A DNA stretch of 11,648 nt, from the NCBI GenBank assembly GCA_026981635.1, contig JALSIF010000263.1, positions 1 to 11,648 of the forward strand. Direction: 5' to 3'. The notes under the pieces are model-generated. The model worked only from the letters and a program-made list of their open reading frames with translations, did not search any database and was not told the origin of the DNA. Made by a program: the position numbers and the translations under genes. Origin of the DNA: a bacterium (GTDB taxonomy: Bacteria > 4484-113 > JALSIF01). Positions 1-6,601 of the stretch are shown one piece after another (positions within the stretch are counted from its first letter, which is position 1; each line of letters begins with the position of its first letter).

Positions 1-294
1 CCCCTGGGCCATGAGCCGCTTGGCCTCCCGCTCCACCTGCCGGATCATGGCCTGGCGGAAGTCGGCCAGCTCCGCCCTCACCACCTCGTCAACCAGCTCC
101 ACCGCTTCCTGCCCCAGCCTCTGCCTCAGGGCGGCAAGTAGCACCGTGGGGTCCTCGGGGGGCCGTTCGGGCATCCTCACCGGACGAACAGGCTCTTCTC
201 CCGGCTGGTCGCTTAGGCCGGTAAGAGAGACCAGCCGGTCCTCTCTGACCTTGACCCGCTTGATGATTCGGACTTTCTCTCGCTGACTAGACAA
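1..294 (-). CDS. fliH: FliH, flagellar export regulator, N-terminal part (cut by window edge)
   Basis: FliH binds and restrains the FliI ATPase of the flagellar type III export apparatus at the cytoplasmic face of the basal body. The visible 98 codons run open from a TTG at 294-292 to the window edge. The product begins with a basic stretch (QREKVRIIKRVKV), has a Pro/Glu-rich linker, then a charged helix rich in E, R, A and L, as in FliH N-termini. The TTG start lies inside the last codons of fliG, overlapping its end by 8 nt, and has a strong Shine-Dalgarno GGAGGT 5 nt upstream. Position directly after fliG is the standard flgBC-fliEFGH order. The family is poorly conserved, so the name rests on position plus composition. 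The open frame itself is clear. Confidence 0.72.
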   Translation of the reverse strand, partial: MSSQREKVRIIKRVKVREDRLVSLTGLSDQPGEEPVRPVRMPERPPEDPTVLLAALRQRLGQEAVELVDEVVRAELADFRQAMIRQVEREAKRLMAQG

Positions 295-1300
295 ACTCTA
301 CCTCCCCACCACGGGCGATGATGATCTGACCTTCCTCCTCCAGCCTCCTGATGGTGGCCACGATCCGCTGCTGGGCGTCCTCCACATCCTTGAGCCTGAC
401 CGGACCCATGTACTCCATGTCCTCCTGCAGGGTCTGGGCGGCTCGCTGGCTCATGTTCTTGAAGATGCGGTTCTTTACATCGTCGCTTACCGCCTTGAGG
501 GCCAGGGCCAGGTCCTTCATGTCAATCTCCCGGAGCACCAGCTGGATGGAGCGGTCGTCCAGCAGGCGGATGTCCTCAAAGACGAACATCCGCTTCTTGA
601 CCTCCTCGGCCAGCTCCGGGTCCTGGTCCTCCAGGCTTTCCAGGATGAGCCGCTCGGTCCCCCGATCCACCCGGTTGAGCACCTCCACCAGCGCCTGGAT
701 GCCCCCCACCTGACTGAACTCGGTCTCCAGCAGAGTGGAGAGCTTCTTCTCCATCACCCGCTCCACCTCCCTCACCACATCAGGGCTGGTGCGGTCCATG
801 GTGGCGATGCGGCGGGCCACCTCCACCTGGGTCTCGGGCGGTAGTCCGGAGAGGATCTGGGAAGCCGATTCCGGCGGCAGGTAGGAAAGGATCAGGGCGA
901 TGGTTTGGGGGTGCTCGTTCTGGATGAAGGCCAGAAGCTGCTGGGGGTCGGTGCGCTTGAGGAAGTCAAAGGGGCTCACCTTGATAAAGGAGGAGAGCTT
1001 GCTGATGATCTCGTCCGCCTTGCCCGAGCCGAGCGCCCGCTCCAGCACATCCCGCGCATAGCCCACCCCGCCAAGGCTTATATAGCGCTGGGCAAGCAGC
1101 ATGTTGTAGAACTCCTCCAGCACCTCCTCCTGCAGCTCGGGCTCAATCTTCTGGAAGTTGGCGATCTCCAGGGTGATGGATTCGATCTCCTCCTCCGACA
1201 GGTGCTTTAGCACCTCAACCGAAAGCTGCTGGCCGAGGGCGATGAGCAGCACCGCCACCTTCTGGCGCCCGTTGAGATCACTTAGTGCTCTGCGCGGCAT
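287..1300 (-). CDS. fliG: FliG, flagellar motor switch protein
   Basis: FliG is the rotor protein of the flagellar C ring. It joins the FliF MS ring to FliM and contacts the stator to generate torque. The 337-residue product has the usual family length. It shows the EHPQ motif at residues 129-132 (middle domain, FliM contact), a GG pair at 199-200 that begins the linker to the C-terminal domain, and the MFVFEDI motif at 238-244. The charged torque helix follows (RSIQLVLREID then DLALALK). The N-terminus (NGRQKVAVLLIALG) is typical. The ATG at 1300 has only a weak upstream purine stretch, so translation may depend on reading through from fliF 55 nt upstream. Its end carries the SD and start of fliH. 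Confidence 0.97.
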   Translation of the reverse strand: MPRRALSDLNGRQKVAVLLIALGQQLSVEVLKHLSEEEIESITLEIANFQKIEPELQEEVLEEFYNMLLAQRYISLGGVGYARDVLERALGSGKADEIISKLSSFIKVSPFDFLKRTDPQQLLAFIQNEHPQTIALILSYLPPESASQILSGLPPETQVEVARRIATMDRTSPDVVREVERVMEKKLSTLLETEFSQVGGIQALVEVLNRVDRGTERLILESLEDQDPELAEEVKKRMFVFEDIRLLDDRSIQLVLREIDMKDLALALKAVSDDVKNRIFKNMSQRAAQTLQEDMEYMGPVRLKDVEDAQQRIVATIRRLEEEGQIIIARGGEVEFV

Positions 1301-1355
1301 CCTGCGACGGCTAACTCCCTTTACCTCCCATACCCGAGCTCACTGCTACCCTCTC

Positions 1356-2936
1356 CTAGTCCTCAAACAACCAGCTCCGCAGCACGCTGACAATATCCTC
1401 GGGCCGCTCCAAGATGAGGCGGCCGATCTCGCTTCTGAGCTTGCCTACCTTGGTCTCCTCCTCCTCTGGCACCTCCCGCAGGATGTACTCCTCCTCGGGG
1501 ATGTCCTTGCCGATGATCACGTCAATCTTGCCCCCCGGCACTGCCGCGGTGACCACCCGGGCCGCCGTCCTAAGCCGGGCCAGGAACATGGCCACCACCC
1601 CGGCCAGGGCGAGCAGCAGGGCCACCCACAAGGAGATGCGGGTGACGGTCTCAAAGGTTCTCGCCCGCCGCTCGGCCGCCACCTGGGCGGAGATGATCGG
1701 GCTGGGCTGGACCTTGAAGGGCTGCCCCACTACCGTGATCTGGTCTCCCCCCTCGGGGTTGAAGCCCACCGCCGAAGCCACCAGGTCCCGTACCACCTGG
1801 GCCTTGTTGTCGTCCCACTCCTCGGTGTTGACCACCACCGAGACCGACTTGCTGACGATCTTGCCCAGCGCCTCCTCAATCCGGCTGACCTCGCGGTTTA
1901 CCTCATACTCAATCTTGGTGCTCTCGCTCTCGGTGCCCAGGGCCTCCTGCCCACCGGTGGGCTGGGGCTCCTGGTAGCCGGGGATGTTGGTGGTGGTGCC
2001 GGGGACCCCTCCGGTGGGCTGGGCCTCGCCCAGTCCTCGCTGGCGGGTGCTCTCCAGCTTCTTGGGGATCCCCTCAGTTCCCACCACCGGAGCAAAGGTC
2101 TCGCTCTCGCGGGACTTCTTGTCAAAGTCCATCACCACCTCAACCTGGGCGGAGACGTTGCCCTGGCCGAAGATGGGCTCCAGAAGTCCCTTCAGTTTCT
2201 GCTGGTAGTAGAGCTCCACCTGCCGCTTGAGCTTGATCTGCTCGTTTGTGGCCACCGCCCCTCCCTCACTGTCACGGGGCCAGAGCAGGTTGGAATACTG
2301 GTCGGTGATGGTGATGTTTTCCGGGGTGAGGTAGGGGACCGAGTGCTCAATCAGGTGGACCAGGGCGTTTACCTGATTGGGGCCCAGGCTGGCGTTGGGC
2401 CTGAGGGTAAGTTGCACCGCCGCGGTGGAGGCCGATTCTCGCCCCAGGAAGGCGCTCTCCGGCGGAATGGTGACATTGACCGAGGCATCCACCACCTGCT
2501 CCAGCTGGCGGATGGTGCGAGTGAGCTCTCCCTCAATGGCGCGGATGCGCATCGCCTCAAGCTCGGGGCCGGTTATGCCAAGGCGAGCCTGTTCAAAGAC
2601 CTCATATCCCACTACTCCCCGCGCCGGCAGTCCCTCACTGGCCAGCTCCAATCTGAGCTCCGGGGCTCGGTCCCGGGGAACCAGAATGGTCCTGCCTCCC
2701 TCGGCCAGCCGGTAGCTCACCCCCTTCTTCTTGAGCTCCTTGGCGATGGCTCCGGCATCCTTGCTGTCCAGGTCGGTATAGAGGACCTCAACTTCCCCCG
2801 GGGCGGCGCCGATGAGGCTCTTGGGCAGGTAGAAGGCCATGACCACAAGCAGCCCCAGCCCGATCAAGAAGACCGCCTTGCCGAGGGGCTTCAGGCTTGC
2901 CCAGAACTCACCGATCCGCTTGCCGATCTCCTCCAT
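1356..2936 (-). CDS. fliF: FliF, flagellar MS-ring protein
   Basis: FliF forms the MS ring in the cytoplasmic membrane, the platform for the rod, export gate and C ring. The 526-residue product has a first membrane segment at about residues 20-38. The periplasmic ring-building motif region follows (VEVLYTDLDSKDAGAIAKEL, then the SVNVTIPPES segment near 152-161). A low-complexity insert contains two QPTGG copies (306-310 and 325-329). A second membrane helix lies at about 434-454, and an acidic cytoplasmic tail ends in RPEDIVSVLRSWLFED, the FliG-binding peptide. The ATG has a Shine-Dalgarno AGGGAG 6 nt upstream, within sequence that can fold (see separate entry). It lies between fliE and fliG in the operon. 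Confidence 0.97.
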   Translation of the reverse strand: MEEIGKRIGEFWASLKPLGKAVFLIGLGLLVVMAFYLPKSLIGAAPGEVEVLYTDLDSKDAGAIAKELKKKGVSYRLAEGGRTILVPRDRAPELRLELASEGLPARGVVGYEVFEQARLGITGPELEAMRIRAIEGELTRTIRQLEQVVDASVNVTIPPESAFLGRESASTAAVQLTLRPNASLGPNQVNALVHLIEHSVPYLTPENITITDQYSNLLWPRDSEGGAVATNEQIKLKRQVELYYQQKLKGLLEPIFGQGNVSAQVEVVMDFDKKSRESETFAPVVGTEGIPKKLESTRQRGLGEAQPTGGVPGTTTNIPGYQEPQPTGGQEALGTESESTKIEYEVNREVSRIEEALGKIVSKSVSVVVNTEEWDDNKAQVVRDLVASAVGFNPEGGDQITVVGQPFKVQPSPIISAQVAAERRARTFETVTRISLWVALLLALAGVVAMFLARLRTAARVVTAAVPGGKIDVIIGKDIPEEEYILREVPEEEETKVGKLRSEIGRLILERPEDIVSVLRSWLFED

Positions 2937-2942
2937 ACCACG

Positions 2943-2968
2943 CTCCCTCTAGGGAGGATTTCCTCCCC
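2943..2968 (-). promoter_or_regulatory. fliF leader with two mutually exclusive hairpins covering the SD
   Basis: Read on the minus strand, the 54-nt fliE-fliF gap holds three short blocks in a row. GGGGAGGA (2968-2961) comes first, then TCCTCCCT (2958-2951), then AGGGAG (2948-2943), which is the fliF Shine-Dalgarno. The middle block is complementary to both neighbours: GGGAGGA with TCCTCCC gives 7 bp, and CTCCCT with AGGGAG gives 6 bp. The two pairings cannot coexist, and only the second hides the ribosome site. Both loops are only 2 nt as drawn, so the terminal pairs would open. The complementarity is seen; a regulatory role is inferred. Confidence 0.4.
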
Positions 2969-2990
2969 CTGACAGCCCTGCCTGGGCCGA

Positions 2991-3314
2991 TCAGATGGGC
3001 ATGCGGGCGAGCTCCTGGTAGGCCTCCACCACCCGGTTTCTCACCTCCACTGCAAGGTTCAGGGCCAGCTCGGCCCGGGTGATGGCCATCACCACCTCCT
3101 CAAGCTCAACCGGCTCGCCAGCGGCGTAGGCCCGGGTGAGGGTGTCGGCCCTCTGCTGGAGCTCCTCCAGCTGCTCAATCTTTTTCACCAGAAGCTCACC
3201 AAAGCTCTGCCCCTCGCTTCGCTCCTCCCTGAGCGGAGCGGGCCTGCCCAGCCCTCCGAACCTCCCCTTGCTGGCCTCCCCTGTGAGGCCGCCGATAAAA
3301 AGCTCACTTCCCAT
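2991..3314 (-). CDS. fliE: FliE, flagellar hook-basal body junction protein
   Basis: FliE is a small export substrate that joins the MS ring to the proximal rod. The 107-residue product matches family length. It ends in the conserved C-terminal helix pattern (LNLAVEVRNRVVEAYQELARMPI, close to the usual VRnKvveAYqEImrM). The N-terminal third is rich in G, R and S, as is normal for this disordered part. I prefer the ATG at 3314 because GGGGTGA lies at a proper distance. A GTG two codons earlier (3320) is in frame but too close to that site. It sits 27 nt after flgC and 54 nt before fliF, in the canonical flgB-flgC-fliE-fliF block. Confidence 0.93.
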   Translation of the reverse strand: MGSELFIGGLTGEASKGRFGGLGRPAPLREERSEGQSFGELLVKKIEQLEELQQRADTLTRAYAAGEPVELEEVVMAITRAELALNLAVEVRNRVVEAYQELARMPI

Positions 3315-3341
3315 CCTCACTCACCCCATAGCAGAGGCTTG

Positions 3342-3749
3342 CTACCTGGCCAGCAGACCGATGGTCCGCTGGGCGATGGACTTGGCCGTCTCCAGTACGG
3401 TGGCGTTGGCCTCCCAGGCGCGCTGGGCGGCGATCAGGTCCACCAGCTCCATCACCACATTCACATTGGGATACTCCACATACCCATCGGGCCGCGCGTC
3501 GGGGTGGCCCGGGTCGTAGACCAGCCGGGGCGGGGTGGGGTCGCGCTCAATGGAGGCGATCTCCACCCCCCTTACCTCCCTGCCCTCCACCTTGGCCCGC
3601 ATGATGACCAGTTGCCGGCGGAAGGGCCCCCCCTCCGGTGTGCGGGTGGTGTTGGCGTTGGCGATGTTTCCGCTGATTACGTCCATCCACAGGCGGTTGG
3701 CGGTAAGCCCACTGCCGGCGATGGAAATAAGCTCTCCTATGGTCCCCAC
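3342..3749 (-). CDS. flgC: FlgC, flagellar proximal rod protein
   Basis: FlgC is a proximal-rod component exported through the flagellar apparatus and assembled in the periplasm. The 135-residue product has the rod-family N-terminal signature GSGLTANRLWMDVISGNIANANTTRT in two halves around residues 13-38. It also has the C-terminal amphipathic helix of axial proteins (NVVMELVDLIAAQRAWEANATVLETAK), as FlgC proteins of this length do. The start is a GTG at 3749, preceded by an AAGGGGTG-type site on the minus strand. It is separated from flgB by 83 nt, the loosest junction between neighbours in this operon; that gap includes an 8-bp CCGGCCGG palindrome but no gene. Confidence 0.96.
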   Translation of the reverse strand: MGTIGELISIAGSGLTANRLWMDVISGNIANANTTRTPEGGPFRRQLVIMRAKVEGREVRGVEIASIERDPTPPRLVYDPGHPDARPDGYVEYPNVNVVMELVDLIAAQRAWEANATVLETAKSIAQRTIGLLAR

Positions 3750-3832
3750 GTCCGATCACACCCCTTCCACTTTTTTGCCTTTCTGGTCGGAAGCGTCCAT
3801 CATTCTTCCATCACCCATGACCTGCCGGCCGG

Positions 3833-4216
3833 TTAGACCGATCTTCCTCTAATCACCAGCCGGTAGAGCCCGATGCGTTTTTCGGCCATTGAATGCAGTG
3901 CCTCTATGGCGATGGCATTTTCGGCATGGGCCGCCATCTCAAGATCAATGTCCACCCCACTCTGGTCGTTTCGGTAGCGGGCAGGCAGGACAAGCTCCAC
4001 CGGCTCAAGCCTCTCCAGGCGGGAGATCCTTTCCTCTTTGCTCCCCTCTCCGGTCATGATCTCCCTGAGCTTGCCCTCAAAGGCCACATCCCGCCTGCGA
4101 TAGCGGGGAGTGTTGGCGTTGGCAATGTTTGCAGCGATCATCTTTTGGCGCCTCAGCCGCCCCTTCAGGGAGGCCTCAATAACCGCTAGGGTTAGATCAG
4201 AGCCCAGAACGTCCAT
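3833..4216 (-). CDS. flgB: FlgB, flagellar proximal rod protein
   Basis: FlgB is the proximal-rod protein nearest the MS ring. The 127-residue product carries the N-terminal rod signature RRQKMIAANIANANTPRYRRRDVAFE at about residues 22-47. It also has a C-terminal helical segment (DLEMAAHAENAIAIEALHSMAEKRIGLYRLVIRG) that in this family closes the coiled coil. The ATG at 4216 shares one base with the TGA of the upstream HDOD gene (TGATG) and has GGAGG 7 nt upstream. This is a classic arrangement for translational coupling. A GTG one codon earlier (4219) would also be in frame but is too near the SD. Confidence 0.95.
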   Translation of the reverse strand: MDVLGSDLTLAVIEASLKGRLRRQKMIAANIANANTPRYRRRDVAFEGKLREIMTGEGSKEERISRLERLEPVELVLPARYRNDQSGVDIDLEMAAHAENAIAIEALHSMAEKRIGLYRLVIRGRSV

Positions 4217-5109
4217 CACGCCGCCTCCATCACCGCCAGCTCCTCCAGGTCGGAAAGACTAGCCTGCAACCTATCCAGTAGATCGGAGAGATAGCCCTCG
4301 TCTTTACCAATAAGCTCCAGCACCCCGGGGTCAAGGCCGCCGCTGGTTCCGTCCACCGCCATGCCGATGCCCAGGGCCAGGGAGGCGTGGTTGGCCAGGT
4401 GGACCACCGCCGCCATCAGACGAAACTCCTCCGGTGCCTCCAGCGGCCGGTAGAGGTGGAGGATGGCCTGGGAAAAGACCTCGGGCAGGTTCCACTGCTC
4501 CACCACCTTGGCCCCCAGCTCGGCGTGGTCAAAGCCCAGCACCTCCCGCTCCGCCTCGGCGAAGGTCTTGCCATCCTCCACCACCTTGGTGTAGATCTGC
4601 TCAAAGGCCTCAATCACATAGGTCTCCAGCACCGTCTTGCCGATGTCGTGGAGCAGACCGCAGACGAAGGCCTCCTCCGGGTCTAGCCGCCTGATGTCAC
4701 TGGCCACCGTGCGCGCCGCCACCCCGGTGGCCAGGGCGTGGCGCCACAGATCCCCTCGCTTCATCCCGTAGCCCGGAGTGGGCTTGTCGTAATAGTCATA
4801 GAGAGCGATGGCGTAGATCAGCCCCTTGAGGGTCCTCAGCCCCAGAAGAACGATGGCGTCCATCACCGTGCTGATGCGGCGGGGAAAGCCATAGAAGGCC
4901 GAGTTGGCAAGTTTCAGGATGCGGGCGGTGAGTGCCTGGTCGGTGCTTAGCACCTTGGCCAGCTCACGGATCTCCACCTCCGGGTCCTGGATCATGGGCA
5001 CCACCCGGTGCACCACACCGGGCAGGGGAGGGAGTTCCTTGACCTTGGCAAGGATCTCCTCCATGGTGGGCAGCTCCTGGTCCTTCCTCCTCTCGTCATC
5101 CCCAGCCAT
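4216..5109 (-). CDS. HDOD-domain signalling protein, first gene of the flagellar operon
   Basis: HDOD domains are HD-related helical output domains, usually without demonstrated enzyme activity. They are often tied to motility, chemotaxis or cyclic-di-GMP signalling. The 297-residue product shows family hallmarks: LPPLPGVVHRVVPMI near residue 26, DQALTARILKLANSAFYGFPRRISTV near 57-82, then LLGLRTLKGL. Unlike many members it keeps an HD dyad (LLHDIGK, 154-155) together with other candidate metal-site histidines (H124, H195, H218), so residual hydrolase activity cannot be dismissed. It has a strong SD (GGAGGA) before the ATG and its own promoter. It overlaps flgB by one base, so its synthesis is tied to rod assembly genes. 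The exact role in motility is not evident from sequence. Confidence 0.88.
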   Translation of the reverse strand: MAGDDERRKDQELPTMEEILAKVKELPPLPGVVHRVVPMIQDPEVEIRELAKVLSTDQALTARILKLANSAFYGFPRRISTVMDAIVLLGLRTLKGLIYAIALYDYYDKPTPGYGMKRGDLWRHALATGVAARTVASDIRRLDPEEAFVCGLLHDIGKTVLETYVIEAFEQIYTKVVEDGKTFAEAEREVLGFDHAELGAKVVEQWNLPEVFSQAILHLYRPLEAPEEFRLMAAVVHLANHASLALGIGMAVDGTSGGLDPGVLELIGKDEGYLSDLLDRLQASLSDLEELAVMEAA

Positions 5110-5135
5110 AGCTTCCTCCTGATCTCTGGTGTGAA

Positions 5136-5165
5136 ATTCTACCGTCTAATATCCCGTATAGTCAT
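5136..5165 (-). promoter_or_regulatory. Promoter of the HDOD-flagellar operon
   Basis: On the minus strand ATGACT (5165-5160), an 18-nt spacer and TAGAAT (5141-5136) make a sigma70-like -35/-10 pair. The predicted start of transcription is near 5129, leaving a leader of about 20 nt that contains the SD of the HDOD gene. The block immediately upstream (5166-5195) is AT-rich and fits an UP element. No sigma28 or sigma54 pattern stands out here, so the operon looks served by the housekeeping factor. Confidence 0.62.
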
Positions 5166-5190
5166 TATTCATAATAATAATAATAAACAA
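5166..5190. repeat. AT-rich block with five ATA triplets
   Basis: Positions 5171-5185 are five tandem ATA triplets (read TAT on the minus strand) inside an almost pure A/T stretch, in sharp contrast to the GC-rich surroundings. It abuts the -35 box of the flagellar promoter, where an UP element for the RNA polymerase alpha subunit would bind. Confidence 0.6.
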
Positions 5191-5481
5191 CTAACACAGA
5201 AGAATTAGCCTTCCTATCAGATGCAGTTCAGTCACTTATCTGTCCATTCCTTGCAACTGAGACGCCTAAGCGTCTTAGAAGCCCCAGACCCAGTCCGGCA
5301 AGGCCGTCCGGGAGGCGCCCCTAATCTTAGGGCTAGAAGCAGCTCCGTCAAGTGCTGATAAGGGTTCCCAGCGAGTTGTCCACAACAGTCCACCGCCTCA
5401 GTGCCCACCAGAGCGCAAGGAAAAATCTAAAAATCTTTTTCACTAACATAACCAAACAGGGACTAACAGCTTATCCCCCTC
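5191..5481. other. Intergenic region with short inverted repeats, no gene seen
   Basis: This is the 3' flank of the dehydratase gene and the far upstream of the flagellar promoter. I see no convincing reading frame. It holds a hairpin AGACGC-CTAA-GCGTCT (5260-5275) and an inverted repeat CCCTAA-TC-TTAGGG (5319-5332). A TTGTCCACA nonamer at 5376-5384 lies within GTTGTCCACAAC. Near 5420-5440 there is an A/T stretch with a direct repeat of AAAAATCT. On the minus strand, the direction of the dehydratase transcript, that last part reads AAAGATTTTTAGATTTTT. It could help transcription end, but no stable stem precedes it. Confidence 0.5.
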
Positions 5482-6525
5482 TCAGACCGAGGTCTCCTCC
5501 AGCAGGCGGGGAAGATCGCTGAGCAGGCCGGAGCGGTGGAGGAGGTCCCTAACCTCCTCACGGCTCAGGGGCTCCTGCTCCAGGGTGGAGTAGGCCCGGA
5601 GGGGCCGGTTGGCCACCGGGGCGAAGGGGTCAATTACGAAGTAGTCGTCAAACTCCTCCGCCACCAGCGACTCCTCGGGGCTCATCAGCTCCTCGTGGAG
5701 CTTCTCCCCCGGCCTTACTCCGATAGTCTCAATCTCAATCTGGCTGGGGCTAAAGCCAAAGACCGGGGCAAGCTCCTCAACCAGCACCTCCAGAAGGTCG
5801 GCGATCCTAACCACCGGCATCTTGAGCACATAGATCCGACCGCCCTCGCCCAGTCCCCCTGCCGCCAGCACCAGCTCGGCCGCCTCCCCCAGGGTCATGA
5901 AGAAGCGGCGCATCTCCGGGTGGGTGAGGGTGACTGGCCCCCCCTTCCTGATCTGGCGAACGATGGTGGGGATGACCGAGCCGCGGCTGGCCAGCACGTT
6001 GCCGAAGCGCACCACGGTAAAGGTGGTCTTGCGGCTCCCCTTCCACCGCTCGGCGCTGACCACCAGTCGCTCTGCCAGCAGCTTGGTGGCCCCCATGGTG
6101 TTTCGGGGGCTGACCGCCTTGTCGGTGGAGACCGCCACCACCCGCTCGGCCTCCGCCTGGAGGGCCGCCTCCACCAGGTTCTGGGTACCGATGACGTTGG
6201 TCTTTACCGCCTCAAAGGGGTTGTACTCACAGGCGGTGACATGCTTGAGGGCGGCGCAGTGGAAGACCACCTCCACCCCCTCCATGGCCCGCATCAGCCG
6301 CTCCCGGTCGCGGATGTCGCCGATGAGCAGCCTGACCCGCTCATACAGCCCCTGTTCCCTGAGCTCCTCAGCTAGGAGGTGCTGGGCAAACTCGTTGCGG
6401 GAGAAGACCCGACACACCCTGGCCCCCGAGGCCAGCACCCGCCAGAGGAGCTCCCGGCCGATGGAGCCGGTGCCGCCGGTGATGAGCACCGTCCGGCCGG
6501 TGAGGTAGCCTAGGGAATACTCCAT
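5482..6525 (-). CDS. CapD/FlaA1-type nucleotide-sugar 4,6-dehydratase
   Basis: This is an extended short-chain dehydrogenase/reductase that probably acts on UDP-GlcNAc or a similar nucleotide sugar, the first step toward modified sugars for surface polysaccharide or flagellin glycans. From the ATG at 6525 the product is 347 residues, the size of the short soluble members. It has the NAD(P)-binding TGGTGSIG (16-23), CAALKHV near 90-96 and STDKAV (133-138). NTMGATK (142-148) puts Met where classical SDRs have the catalytic Tyr, the SMK-type triad known in the WbpM/CapD branch. RPGEKLHEEL lies toward the C-terminus. Longer in-frame starts exist, but TAGACT lies exactly 7 nt before 6525, pointing to a leaderless start there. 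It could be UDP-GlcNAc 4,6-dehydratase (PseB-like) or a related 4-epimerase; substrate is not decided by sequence. Confidence 0.88.
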   Translation of the reverse strand: MEYSLGYLTGRTVLITGGTGSIGRELLWRVLASGARVCRVFSRNEFAQHLLAEELREQGLYERVRLLIGDIRDRERLMRAMEGVEVVFHCAALKHVTACEYNPFEAVKTNVIGTQNLVEAALQAEAERVVAVSTDKAVSPRNTMGATKLLAERLVVSAERWKGSRKTTFTVVRFGNVLASRGSVIPTIVRQIRKGGPVTLTHPEMRRFFMTLGEAAELVLAAGGLGEGGRIYVLKMPVVRIADLLEVLVEELAPVFGFSPSQIEIETIGVRPGEKLHEELMSPEESLVAEEFDDYFVIDPFAPVANRPLRAYSTLEQEPLSREEVRDLLHRSGLLSDLPRLLEETSV

Positions 6526-6532
6526 CACGATA

Positions 6533-6538
6533 AGTCTA
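6533..6538 (-). promoter_or_regulatory. -10 box of leaderless dehydratase gene
   Basis: Minus-strand TAGACT ends 7 nt before the ATG at 6525, the spacing expected when transcription begins at the start codon. No SD precedes that ATG. A clear -35 at 17 nt is not visible. Confidence 0.5.
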
Positions 6539-6588
6539 TCGGCTCCCTCGCTCGCCGGTTGACCCTCCGCCGGCCTGGGGCTCGTTGC

Positions 6589-6594
6589 TAGAAT
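6589..6594 (+). promoter_or_regulatory. Extended -10 box of leaderless nitrilase gene
   Basis: TGCTAGAAT (6586-6594) is an extended -10 element (TG-N-TANNNT) whose last base is 7 nt before a GTG at 6602. A TTGACC at 6559 is too far away (24 nt) to be its -35. Confidence 0.55.
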
Positions 6595-6601
6595 GCCGCC
6601 G

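Noticed and set aside
1158-2972. Long plus-strand open frame of 604 codons opposite fliF and fliG
   Set aside because: It is an antisense shadow of GC-rich coding sequence. The composition is repetitive (L, G, H, D) and FliF and FliG are unmistakable on the other strand.
5110-5481. Possible replication origin (AT-rich block plus DnaA-like box)
   Set aside because: Only one good box, no dnaA, dnaN or rpmH nearby, and the AT-rich block is better explained as a promoter UP element.
6593-6601. ATG at 6593 as start of the nitrilase
   Set aside because: It overlaps the -10 box and would need an upstream promoter and SD that are not seen. The GTG at 6602 fits the leaderless pattern.
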